Below are positions 1 to 5,971 of a DNA stretch of 23,840 bases, piece after piece. Below the pieces are notes generated by a model, which did not search any database, had not been told where the DNA came from, and saw only the letters and a list, made by a program, of their open reading frames with translations. The stretch comes from a virus. Each line of letters opens with the position of its first letter. Within the stretch, counting starts at the first letter, position 1. The DNA is taken from positions 1 through 23,840 of IMG/VR virus record IMGVR_UViG_3300044641_000071; one strand, 5' to 3'. The position numbers were made by a program, and so were the translations under genes.

Positions 1-2
1 TA

Positions 3-227
3 AGTGATGGCTTGACATTGGAGGAAATAAAAGAACTTCATGGTGATGATTTTTATTACACAGAGCGTTCAAGAAAACATAGATATATCATTTTTCATGG
101 TTCAAAAACTGATAAAAAAGTTTTACGTTCTAAATTGAAATACGAAGTTATGCCATATCCAAAAGGCGACTCTGAGAGATATGACTCTGGAACAACTGTA
201 AAAACTCAACAACTTTTATTTGTATGA
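3..227 (+). CDS. Partial hypothetical phage protein (5' end outside window)
   Basis: The frame is open to the left edge of the window, so the 5' end is probably missing. An internal TTG at position 12 could serve as a start but has no good ribosome site. The visible part is basic and aromatic and ends with a PYPKGDSERYDSGTT-like stretch followed by KTQQLLFV. I do not recognise a domain. Its stop (TGA 225-227) overlaps the ATG of the next small gene, so it is the upstream member of an overlapping chain that leads to the RusA gene. Confidence 0.55.
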   Translation, partial: SDGLTLEEIKELHGDDFYYTERSRKHRYIIFHGSKTDKKVLRSKLKYEVMPYPKGDSERYDSGTTVKTQQLLFV

Positions 228-331
228 ATTACTTTGAAGCAATGAGACTTTTGGACAAAGTGAAAGAGGGTGTTCCTTATCCCTTACATCTGATAAACAA
301 AGCATTGGAGTTAACTGGTGACTTGGAGTAG
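224..331 (+). CDS. 35-aa small hypothetical protein
   Basis: This ATG overlaps the preceding stop in an ATGA arrangement, and the frame reads 35 codons to TAG at 329-331. The product begins MNYFEAMRLLDKVKEG and ends NKALELTGDLE, an amphipathic helical peptide. The GTG of the next gene (318) lies inside it, so it fills the only gap in a chain of overlapping genes. That packing is the main support for it being real. Function unknown. Confidence 0.5.
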   Translation: MNYFEAMRLLDKVKEGVPYPLHLINKALELTGDLE

Positions 332-530
332 AAGAAACATTCAAGGCCCAAGCGATAGAGTAATCCTTGAGCAAGCAGAGGCTCGTGAACTATATCGTTC
401 TTGGGAATCAAGTAAAAACTCAAACCTGATTAGAGCGAGATTAGAAAGAGCAGAACGAATATATGGAATTGGCGCAAGAGACAGAATAAGAGAATATATG
501 AACAGAATTAAAGATGGGACGCTTTTATGA
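318..530 (+). CDS. Small helical basic hypothetical protein (70 aa)
   Basis: The start is GTG at 318, which overlaps the end of the 35-aa ORF by 14 nt. The stop at 528-530 overlaps the RusA start (ATGA). The protein is very rich in Arg and Glu (segments such as RARLERAERIYG and RDRIREYMNRIKDG) and is probably all helical. A role in nucleic-acid binding or as a partner of the adjacent resolvase is possible but is inference only. No family recognised. Confidence 0.55.
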   Translation: MTWSRRNIQGPSDRVILEQAEARELYRSWESSKNSNLIRARLERAERIYGIGARDRIREYMNRIKDGTLL

Positions 531-970
531 TGCAGATAATGTTTACAGTTTATGGTGAACCAGTAGCCAAGGGAAGACCAAGATTTGCCAAGCGAGGAAA
601 CTACGTCCAAACTTACACCCCTGTCAAAACAAAAAGCTACGAAGATGAAGTGCGCCTCCTTGCTACAAAAGCAAAAGGCTCAGGAAGCACCCTAGAAGGC
701 TCTGTAAGCGTTTTTATTTACATCTCCTTCTCCGTACCCCAGTCTTATTCAAAACGCAAACGTGAGGCTTGTTTGTCAGGTGAGACAAAACACACTAAAA
801 AGCCAGATTTAGATAATGTTGCTAAAGCCATTATTGATGGCATGAATGGGATTATCTTTAAGGATGATTCTCAGATAATAAATCTTCATGTAACTAAAGT
901 TTATGCAGAAGTTGGAAAAGTAGAAGTTTTAATAAGGGAAGAAAATGAAAGCACCTTACAAAGCAATTGA
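527..970 (+). CDS. rusA: RusA-like Holliday junction resolvase / endodeoxyribonuclease
   Basis: The 147-aa length and sequence fit the RusA family. Near the N-terminus is FTVYGEPVAKGRPRF (residues 6-20), a typical RusA opening with basic DNA-contacting residues. The catalytic region is KKPDLDNVAKAIIDGMNG (91-108), giving acidic residues D94 and D96 and lysine K100, followed by KDDSQI (112-117) with D113/D114. These match the metal-binding aspartates and lysine known in the family. RusA cleaves four-way junctions, and in phages it resolves recombination or replication intermediates before packaging. It overlaps genes on both sides, so it is co-transcribed and probably translationally coupled. 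Two ATGs (527, 530) are possible starts. Confidence 0.93.
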   Translation: MMQIMFTVYGEPVAKGRPRFAKRGNYVQTYTPVKTKSYEDEVRLLATKAKGSGSTLEGSVSVFIYISFSVPQSYSKRKREACLSGETKHTKKPDLDNVAKAIIDGMNGIIFKDDSQIINLHVTKVYAEVGKVEVLIREENESTLQSN

Positions 971-1277
971 GTTCATCATAGAAAACTCGGTTAAGTTTGC
1001 CGAGGCTAAAGCACAGAGGATATACCTCGAAGAATTTAGAAAGACCAAAAAGGCTTTACTAATGAAACAAGCCTTAGAGATGGGCTTTGATTCTGCTGTA
1101 TCTCAAGAGAGAGAAGCCTATGCCCACATTGAGTATGCAGACTTACTCCGAGGGCTAATGGTGGCAATTGAGAAGGAAGAAACCCTCAAATGGATGCTGG
1201 TGGCTGCCCAGATGAAAGCTGACATATGGCGGTCTGAGCAAGCGAGTGAAAGACTTGGCGTAAAAACTACGGAGTAG
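945..1277 (+). CDS. Helical hypothetical phage protein (110 aa)
   Basis: The ATG at 945 is preceded by AGGGAAG with good spacing and overlaps the end of rusA by 26 nt. The protein is predicted to be almost entirely alpha-helical and charged (for example AEAKAQRIYLEEFRKTKKALLMK), with no cysteine motifs or membrane segments. It ends just before a promoter-bearing gap, so it is the last gene of the RusA transcription block. Such proteins are common beside recombination genes in small phages. I cannot assign a function. Confidence 0.65.
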   Translation: MKAPYKAIEFIIENSVKFAEAKAQRIYLEEFRKTKKALLMKQALEMGFDSAVSQEREAYAHIEYADLLRGLMVAIEKEETLKWMLVAAQMKADIWRSEQASERLGVKTTE

Positions 1278-1298
1278 GGAAAGTACCTAGTAAATAAA

Positions 1299-1327
1299 TT
1301 GAACAAGTCTGTTTAGTTTGCTATACT
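1299..1327 (+). promoter_or_regulatory. Sigma70-like promoter
   Basis: A -35-like TTGAAC at 1299-1304 and a -10-like TATACT at 1322-1327 are separated by exactly 17 nt. The -10 matches consensus at 5 of 6 positions and the -35 at 4 of 6. It lies in the only sizeable gap of the left part of the window, about 45 nt before the start codon at 1374. It would drive the small-gene operon ending at the terminator at 3092-3118. Confidence 0.65.
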
Positions 1328-1373
1328 TCACTCAGCCCAAGAAATTCTCAAGGGTACTTTTAAGGAAATCAAA

Positions 1374-1547
1374 ATGACACACACAATTACTCGCTCAGTA
1401 GTTAAGACTTCAACAGGTTATGTTGTTAATGGTGCTTTCAGTTGCATGATGCGCTTAGACGAAAACGGCAAAGTGGTTTACAGCAACATGAATCCTGACG
1501 CTAAAGAATACAAAGTAATGTATCGTCTTTTCAAAAAATCAATCTAA
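1374..1547 (+). CDS. 57-aa small hypothetical protein
   Basis: The ATG at 1374 follows TAAGGAAATC (AAGGA, about 7 nt spacing) and lies downstream of the promoter at 1299-1327. It reads 57 codons to TAA at 1545-1547. The product begins MTHTITRSVVKTSTGYVVNG and looks like a small beta-rich protein with alternating hydrophobic residues. A G5/C5 hairpin follows the stop. Being the first gene after a good promoter with a strong ribosome site, it may be made in quantity. No family recognised. Confidence 0.65.
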   Translation: MTHTITRSVVKTSTGYVVNGAFSCMMRLDENGKVVYSNMNPDAKEYKVMYRLFKKSI

Positions 1548-1554
1548 TTTAACA

Positions 1555-1570
1555 GGGGGCATAGTCCCCC
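1555..1570 (+). terminator. GC hairpin between two small genes, weak terminator or attenuator
   Basis: GGGGG (1555-1559), loop CATAGT, CCCCC (1566-1570) form a perfect 5-bp GC stem right after a stop codon. Only a short T run follows (ACTTTTAAGG), and the next ribosome site begins there, so it is a poor intrinsic terminator. Partial termination, or protection of the upstream short mRNA from 3' decay, are both possible. Confidence 0.4.
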
Positions 1571-1588
1571 ACTTTTAAGGAATAAATC

Positions 1589-1837
1589 ATGAAATACGAA
1601 TTTGACACAACAACTGGCGAAGGTTCTGTAATCGTTACTGTCGTGATGGAATACGAGCGTGACGAAGAAGGCACTTACAACGAGAACATTGATGAAGTCT
1701 GGTTTGAAGGACGTAACGTCATGGGAATCTTTACTGACCAGCAATATAAAGAATTAGAGATGGAAGGGACAATGCGCCTGTCTAGCCATTTACTTGCAGA
1801 AGCTGACGAAGCCAAGATAGCTGCTTACGAAGGTTGA
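1589..1837 (+). CDS. Acidic small hypothetical protein (82 aa)
   Basis: ATG at 1589 is preceded by CTTTTAAGGAATAAATC, nearly the same leader as the gene at 1374. The protein is strongly acidic, with a beta-like N-terminal half (GSVIVTVVMEYERDEEGTY) and a helical C-terminus (AEADEAKIAAYEG). Small acidic phage proteins sometimes act as DNA mimics or inhibitors of host factors, but nothing here proves that. No family recognised. Confidence 0.6.
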   Translation: MKYEFDTTTGEGSVIVTVVMEYERDEEGTYNENIDEVWFEGRNVMGIFTDQQYKELEMEGTMRLSSHLLAEADEAKIAAYEG

Positions 1838-1838
1838 T

Positions 1839-2066
1839 ATGACTAGAAAAGACATTATTCGCATGGCACGAAAAGCTGGTTCATTGATTGAAACGGCTCA
1901 AGAAAAAGATTTGATTTGGCTTGAAGATTTTGCTAATCGTGTTGCACAACGTGAGCGTGATGCGTGTGCAAAAGTATGTGAAAAATTGCAAAAGGATATG
2001 ACTCCTGTTGCTTCATTAAGTGCATTTGCTTGTTCAATAATGATAAGAGCAAGGGGACAAGCATGA
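1839..2066 (+). CDS. Small phage protein with RERDACAKVCE motif (75 aa)
   Basis: ATG 1839 lies one base after the previous stop, with GAAGG upstream. The sequence carries the RERDACAKVCEKL segment and a C-terminal ACSIMIRARG. I associate this pattern with a common, uncharacterised class of small proteins in phages of proteobacteria. It has three cysteines (two in the CAKVC pair) but no complete zinc motif. The stop overlaps the next ATG (ATGA at 2063-2066). Confidence 0.6.
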   Translation: MTRKDIIRMARKAGSLIETAQEKDLIWLEDFANRVAQRERDACAKVCEKLQKDMTPVASLSAFACSIMIRARGQA

Positions 2067-2293
2067 CTGATTGGACTAGGGAAGAAGACGAAGCATTTAA
2101 TGATGTAGAGCAACAAAGCAACCTTGGTAAGCAAATCCTAAAAGATATGGGTCAGCCCTATCATTTTGATACCTACGTTTCACCCTCACAAAGAAACCAT
2201 GTTCTTGAGGAAGTGGCTTTAGAGTTTGACAAGATGCCTTTTGGTGACACAGCACATAGTTTTGCTGCTTTTGTCAGGGGGATGAAGCAATGA
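2063..2293 (+). CDS. Small hypothetical phage protein (76 aa)
   Basis: I chose ATG 2063 rather than an upstream in-frame TTG (2030) because it has AAGGGGAC upstream at good spacing and overlaps the previous stop as ATGA. The product starts MTDWTREEDEAFND and ends FAAFVRGMKQ; it is acidic and mixed helical. Its stop overlaps the next start (ATGA, 2290-2293). Function unknown. Confidence 0.6.
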   Translation: MTDWTREEDEAFNDVEQQSNLGKQILKDMGQPYHFDTYVSPSQRNHVLEEVALEFDKMPFGDTAHSFAAFVRGMKQ

Positions 2294-2652
2294 CTAAAGA
2301 CGAAGCATTACGCCTTGCATTGAAAACATTGGAATATGCTGGGCCATCATGGATAGAAGCAAGACAACCCGCCATCACCGCCATCAAAGAAGCCTTGGCC
2401 AACGAAGCCCTCGACAAGATGGCAGAGAACGCCAGAGAGTTAGGGCTGGACTATGAGCCAGAGCAACCAAAGGTAAGAACAGGAAATTGTTTGCGGGTAG
2501 GCGTGTGCGCTTCAGAAGGACACAAGATTCAACCACAGCGCACATGGGTTGGGCTGACGGATATTGACTACGCAGGATTACCACTTGAACAAGTTGGACT
2601 TGTCCGATGGGCAGAAGCCAAACTAAGGAGTAAAAATGAAAGTAAGAATTAG
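2290..2652 (+). CDS. Small hypothetical phage protein (120 aa)
   Basis: It starts at ATG 2290 (ribosome site GGGGGATG) in an ATGA overlap with the gene before. The N-terminal MTKDEALRLALKTLEYA and PAITAIKEALANEALDKMAE segments are amphipathic helices seen in many short phage ORFs. The C-terminal part (TWVGLTDIDYAGL) resembles the tail of other small phage proteins. There are two cysteines and no enzyme motif. It overlaps the next gene by 17 nt. Role unknown. Confidence 0.6.
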   Translation: MTKDEALRLALKTLEYAGPSWIEARQPAITAIKEALANEALDKMAENARELGLDYEPEQPKVRTGNCLRVGVCASEGHKIQPQRTWVGLTDIDYAGLPLEQVGLVRWAEAKLRSKNESKN

Positions 2653-2806
2653 AAAAGATGCTGATGGCGCATGGAGTGTCGAGACTAAAAAATGGTACGA
2701 GTTTGAATGGAGATACCAAAAATGTATGCTTGGTGATGACGCAGAAAAGAGAGCATTGGAATATGCTCGTCTGCTGCTAAACCCTGTAATCATTGAAATT
2801 ACATGA
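2636..2806 (+). CDS. 56-aa basic hypothetical protein
   Basis: ATG 2636 has a near-perfect ribosome site (AAGGAG, 5-6 nt upstream) and reads 56 codons to TGA at 2804-2806, which overlaps the next ATG at 2803. The product starts MKVRIRKDADGAWSVETKKW and has five aromatic residues in the first half, then a helix (AEKRALEYARLLL). It looks like a small beta-then-helix fold. Strong ribosome site and coupling at both ends support it. Confidence 0.65.
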   Translation: MKVRIRKDADGAWSVETKKWYEFEWRYQKCMLGDDAEKRALEYARLLLNPVIIEIT

Positions 2807-3060
2807 ACAACAGACCCAATAACAAGGAAAGACTCCACTTGGCAAAGATTAAAGAAATGCCTTGTGGGGTCTGTAACGCTTCTCCTCCAAGCGATGCACA
2901 CCACATTGTTCAGCATAACCAATACTTATGTATTCCTTTATGCAAGGATTGTCATCAGGGGCCACATAACGGCATACATGGGTCAGCTAGGCTGTGGTCT
3001 GTGATGAAGTTAAGCGAGATGGATGTTTTGAATTTGACGTTGGACAAACTTTTGAGGTAG
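2803..3060 (+). CDS. HNH/Ref-like small nuclease (85 aa)
   Basis: A compact cysteine/histidine protein. C21-x2-C24 begins the metal site, H33-H34 follow in SDAHHIVQH, then C43, C47, C50 and H51 in CIPLCKDCHQG, and H59 in GIHG. Paired CxxC, an HH and a CHxG knot are the signature of HNH/treble-clef nucleases. The 'IPLC..CHQG...IHG' pattern is closest to the phage P1 Ref (RecA-dependent nuclease) family. Expected role: DNA cleavage in recombination or replication, consistent with sharing a module with RusA. It is the last gene before a strong terminator. Ref versus generic HNH is not settled. Confidence 0.72.
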   Translation: MNNRPNNKERLHLAKIKEMPCGVCNASPPSDAHHIVQHNQYLCIPLCKDCHQGPHNGIHGSARLWSVMKLSEMDVLNLTLDKLLR

Positions 3061-3091
3061 GATGTGCTAACTCAGTTGCCATTGAGACTTT

Positions 3092-3118
3092 AGAGGGACT
3101 TGTTCCCTCTTTTTTTTT
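3092..3118 (+). terminator. Strong intrinsic terminator
   Basis: AGAGGGA (3092-3098), loop CTTGT, TCCCTCT (3104-3110) form a perfect 7-bp stem followed by eight T residues. It sits 31 nt after the HNH-like gene and separates the early small-gene block from the packaging block. Confidence 0.9.
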
Positions 3119-3128
3119 ATGAGATAAT
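3100..3128 (+). promoter_or_regulatory. Possible promoter overlapping the terminator
   Basis: TTGTTC (3100-3105) and GATAAT (3123-3128) are 17 nt apart. The -10 matches at 5 of 6 positions but the -35 is weak and sits in the terminator loop and stem. Some promoter is needed here because the terminator just upstream would cut transcription into the packaging operon starting at 3152. Confidence 0.35.
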
Positions 3129-3151
3129 AAATAAACTCCATAGGGATAACC

Positions 3152-3658
3152 ATGTCTGGTTTACTTGAGCCATCCGTAAAAATTGAAATTGAGATACAAA
3201 GCCAAGAGAAAAAAGGCGAAGCGTGTCCAGTTGCCACAGGTGACGTAGAAGTCAATCTTGAGTGTCGCCAAAAAGCCATTGATAAGGCGAACTACGGCCC
3301 AATGAATCCTAACGAGCCAAACGCTGATTACTGGCGTGATATTTCTAAGGCTTGGAGAATCTCACCTGCACAGGCTAAAAAGTCTCGTTGCGGAAACTGC
3401 GCTGCCTTTATCCAAACCCCTAAGATGCTTGCTTGCATTGAATCTGGTCTTGAGATGAACGGCACAGAGATGGATGCTTGGGAAGTCATTGATGCTGGTG
3501 ACTTAGGCTATTGCGAAGTGTTTGATTTTAAGTGTGCTTCCAAGCGTACCTGTGAAGCATGGATTAGTGGTGGGCCAATAACCGAGGATGAATATGATGG
3601 GAACGACAAACCAACAAGCGATGGAAATGATGAAGAAGTATATGGAGAAGAAGACTAA
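3152..3658 (+). CDS. Cysteine-rich hypothetical protein upstream of packaging genes (168 aa)
   Basis: First gene of the packaging operon, ATG 3152 with AGGGAT upstream. The C-terminal half has six cysteines: C80 and C83 (RCGNCAAF), C95 (MLACIES), C121 (GYCEVFDF), C128 and C134 (FKCASKRTCEAWISGGP). This spacing suggests a metal- or iron-sulfur-binding fold; I recall similar phage proteins being annotated as high-potential iron-sulfur-like, but I cannot confirm it. The N-terminus is polar and repetitive in EIEIQ, and the C-terminal 25 residues are very acidic (DEYDGNDK...EEVYGEED). It overlaps the following basic peptide gene by 29 nt. Confidence 0.65.
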   Translation: MSGLLEPSVKIEIEIQSQEKKGEACPVATGDVEVNLECRQKAIDKANYGPMNPNEPNADYWRDISKAWRISPAQAKKSRCGNCAAFIQTPKMLACIESGLEMNGTEMDAWEVIDAGDLGYCEVFDFKCASKRTCEAWISGGPITEDEYDGNDKPTSDGNDEEVYGEED

Positions 3659-3731
3659 ACCAGCTTCTAAGCCTATGCCCATGCGTGGAGAGCGTACTGC
3701 AAAGAACAAAGCAAAGAAGCCAAAAAAATGA
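3630..3731 (+). CDS. 33-aa lysine-rich peptide
   Basis: ATG 3630 lies inside the end of the cysteine-rich gene and reads 33 codons to TGA at 3729-3731, which overlaps the next ATG (ATGA). The product has 12 Lys and 2 Arg against 2 Glu and starts MKKYMEKKTKPASKP. Such a peptide would be unstructured and bind nucleic acid or an acidic partner; the acidic tail of the preceding protein is one candidate (inference). Tight coupling at both ends is the main reason to accept so short a gene. Confidence 0.5.
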   Translation: MKKYMEKKTKPASKPMPMRGERTAKNKAKKPKK

Positions 3732-3886
3732 ACGGCTTATATGCAAATATCGCAGCCAAGAAAAAGCGAATTGAAGCGCAAAAAGCTGCTGGTAAAACTC
3801 CAGAGCGTATGCGTAAAGTTGGCTCGAAGGGTGCGCCTACTGCGGATGCGTTTAAGCAAGCAGCTAAGACTGCTAAAAAGAAGTGA
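3728..3886 (+). CDS. 52-aa basic phage protein
   Basis: ATGA overlap with the preceding peptide, ending at TGA 3884-3886. It starts MNGLYANIAAKKKRIEAQ and continues with RMRKVGSKGAPTADAFKQAA, ending TAKKK. The 'LYANI-AKKKRI ... MRK-GSKGAPTA-AFK-AAKTAKK' pattern is one I recognise as recurring in short proteins just upstream of terminase in aquatic phages. Net charge is about +12. A DNA-associated or minor virion role is plausible; no function has been assigned as far as I know. Confidence 0.7.
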   Translation: MNGLYANIAAKKKRIEAQKAAGKTPERMRKVGSKGAPTADAFKQAAKTAKKK

Positions 3887-4134
3887 TTAAGCGTGGGTCA
3901 GAGCAGTTTTCTGGCTATAACAAGCCCAAAGCTACTCCTAGCCATCCCACTAAGTCTCACGCTGTTTTAGCTAAGTCTGGTGAGGATGTAAAGCTAATCC
4001 GCTTTGGTCAACAAGGGGCTAAAGGCTCACCTGATGGCACGAAGCGTAACGAAGCGTTTAAGGCTCGTCACGCAGAGAACATTGCCAAGGGTAAGATGAG
4101 TGCAGCGTATTGGGCTAACAAGGTCAAATGGTGA
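3883..4134 (+). CDS. DUF6321-like phage protein (83 aa)
   Basis: The start is GTG 3883, overlapping the previous stop as GTGA, with AAAGAAG just upstream. The sequence begins IKRGSEQFSGYNKPKATPSH, includes KLIRFGQQGAKG, and ends with FKARHAENIAKGKMSAAYWANKVKW. This matches my recollection of the DUF6321 family of small basic phage proteins, whose C-terminal FKARH..NI.KGKMSAAYWA.KVKW block is strongly conserved. Function is unknown; location next to packaging genes is typical. Confidence 0.82.
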   Translation: MIKRGSEQFSGYNKPKATPSHPTKSHAVLAKSGEDVKLIRFGQQGAKGSPDGTKRNEAFKARHAENIAKGKMSAAYWANKVKW

Positions 4135-4304
4135 ACAACATGAAAATGACAAAAGCTGGTCAGAAGAAAGTTGGCAAGGTTATGGGTGAGTATAAAGAAG
4201 GTACTCTGCACTCTGGTAAAGGCGGTAAGGTTGTAAAGAGCCGTGACCAAGCTATTGCTATTGCTATGGCAGAAGCTGCTAAGAAAATGGGTAGGATGAA
4301 ATAA
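4131..4304 (+). CDS. DUF6496-like phage protein (57 aa)
   Basis: Start GTG 4131 overlaps the preceding stop (GTGA) with AAGG about 7 nt upstream; ATG 4140 is an alternative giving 54 aa. It contains KVMGEYKEGTLHSGKGGKVV followed by SRDQAIAIAMAEAAKKMG. This is the DUF6496 pattern (KVM.EFK.GTL.SGSG..V.SR.QAIAIA.SEA). Net charge is about +10 with a helical C-terminal half. TAA 4302-4304 overlaps the next ATG. Confidence 0.82.
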   Translation: MNNMKMTKAGQKKVGKVMGEYKEGTLHSGKGGKVVKSRDQAIAIAMAEAAKKMGRMK

Positions 4305-5686
4305 TGGCAAGCCTCCTTGATTCCGCTTTAGGATGGATGCAAGACCCTAGACGCACTCAGCAATTGCAGGGTACAGGTAGGGCAATCCAACAAGGACTGT
4401 TAAACATTCAGCAGTCTGATAAGCGTTTTCAAGATTTGTTCGATAAGTCATTTGGTGACCCAAAACAACCATTTAAGGTTACTGACAAAAAAGCATTGTC
4501 TCAGTTAGCCGAAATGACCCAAAGCGGTTTGCTTGGCATGGCTGAAGTTGGTATGTTTGTCGGTGCTGGCTCTAAGGCATTTGACAAAGCAATGGCTTTT
4601 ACTGCTACCAAGCTAGAGAAAAAAGGCGCATCTCCACAGGAAATCTGGAAAGAAACAGGAACTGTCCGTGGGCCTGATGGTCAATGGAGACAAGAAATTA
4701 ACGATGCGGAAGCTAAGTTTGTTACCGCACCAGAGATGCTTGATAAAGCTGCATTGCTTAAACAGAACATTTCTGAAAACAAGCAAAAGATTAAAGAATC
4801 TAAAGAATATCCTGATTTGTTTCCTAAAGAGTTGAACAAGGCTCAAAAGGCTTTGAGAGAAGAAAACAAGTCAAACAAAGAGTTAGTAGATACTTACACA
4901 TATAACCAAGCATTTACTGGCTCACCTGCAAAACTGGCTATTGAGCATCCAGAACTTTATAGGGCATATCCAGAACTTGAAGACGTAAGAGTTATGCAAG
5001 GAACAGTAAAGCCTGACTTTCTTGGTGCTTTTATTCCTAAATACAATGCTTTGGAAGTAACTAAAGAAGGTTTAAAACAAGACCCAAGGTCAACTGCATT
5101 GCATGAGATGCAACACGCTATTCAAGAAAAAGAAGGTTTTGCTGTTGGTGGCAATGTTGACGCTATGTCTCAGTTAATTGCTCAATCAAAATATAACTTA
5201 AAAGATATTGAACGAAAAATCATCAATCAGCGAGATGCTGCTTCTGATGAAGCCAGAATGTACATAGCAAAGGCACAACAAGAGCCTGAGTTTAAAAAGT
5301 TTGTTGATGATGCTTTTGACAAGTACAAAGCACAACTTGGTGAAAAGTCAGAAGACAATCCATTTGGTGTCGATTTACAAGATGCTGTTCAGTTTCAACT
5401 ACTAGAACAATCACCAATTTTAAGCAACTACATAAAAGAAGCAGAATCTTTAAGAGGATTGGCTAACTTAGACCCATATCAAGGTTATCGTGCTTTGATG
5501 GGTGAGGCAGAAGCAAGACTTACTCAAACTCGTAAGGACTTAACTCCAGAAGAACGGAGAAAGTATTTCCCATTTGAGTTTCAAGATAAAAATCTTAATC
5601 CTTATGGGTTAGATGTTCCTATCAATAGCCTGATAAACTTGGATGAAAGAGGAAACTTAGTTCAAAGTGGATTACTAGGTCAGTAA
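4304..5686 (+). CDS. Polyvalent-type protein with zincin metallopeptidase-like motif (460 aa)
   Basis: The N-terminus has short amphipathic or hydrophobic stretches (for example GLLGMAEVGMFVGAG, 75-89). Residues 112-133 carry the IWKETGTVRGPDGQWRQEI block known from large phage polyvalent proteins. The zinc motif H267-E268-M-Q-H271 lies in STALHEMQHAIQEKEGFA. A later YRALMGEAEAR (395-405) offers a Glu (E401 or E403) as third ligand, as in related phage zincins. The middle (150-200) is a Lys/Glu-rich coiled coil. It fits the LPD-type proteins often packaged and injected with phage DNA, possibly to cleave a host protein or process the head. Start ATG 4304 has AGGATG upstream and overlaps the basic protein stop. 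Proteolytic activity is inferred, not shown. Confidence 0.7.
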   Translation: MASLLDSALGWMQDPRRTQQLQGTGRAIQQGLLNIQQSDKRFQDLFDKSFGDPKQPFKVTDKKALSQLAEMTQSGLLGMAEVGMFVGAGSKAFDKAMAFTATKLEKKGASPQEIWKETGTVRGPDGQWRQEINDAEAKFVTAPEMLDKAALLKQNISENKQKIKESKEYPDLFPKELNKAQKALREENKSNKELVDTYTYNQAFTGSPAKLAIEHPELYRAYPELEDVRVMQGTVKPDFLGAFIPKYNALEVTKEGLKQDPRSTALHEMQHAIQEKEGFAVGGNVDAMSQLIAQSKYNLKDIERKIINQRDAASDEARMYIAKAQQEPEFKKFVDDAFDKYKAQLGEKSEDNPFGVDLQDAVQFQLLEQSPILSNYIKEAESLRGLANLDPYQGYRALMGEAEARLTQTRKDLTPEERRKYFPFEFQDKNLNPYGLDVPINSLINLDERGNLVQSGLLGQ

Positions 5687-5728
5687 TTACTAACTTAACC
5701 TTGACCAACCCTAGAGGAGTCAAACAAA

Positions 5729-5971
5729 ATGGCACAAGTCGGAAGACCAATAAACAAACTTCATCAGGAAGATGTACGCAAAAAGATTCAAGTAAGTCAA
5801 TTACTAAATGTTTTGCAAAATCATGCACTTGGCACAACTGAAGACTTAAGTCCTACAAGGATGAAGGCTATTGAGATACTCTTGCGTAAATCAATGCCTG
5901 ATATGGCTTCAGTAACCATAAGCGGTGACTCTGACCAACCACTTCAGCACATCGTTACATGGGCGAAGTAA
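5729..5971 (+). CDS. Small terminase-like protein (80 aa)
   Basis: ATG 5729 has AGAGGAGT upstream. The protein contains VRKKIQVSQLLNVLQNHALG, then SPTRMKAIEILLRKSMPDMA. The latter is a helix followed by the 'AIEILL.K.MPD' element found in many small packaging/terminase small-subunit proteins. It directly precedes the large terminase, overlapping it by 13 nt. Expected role: recognise phage DNA and recruit the large terminase. At 80 aa it is short and lacks an obvious oligomerisation domain. Confidence 0.72.
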   Translation: MAQVGRPINKLHQEDVRKKIQVSQLLNVLQNHALGTTEDLSPTRMKAIEILLRKSMPDMASVTISGDSDQPLQHIVTWAK

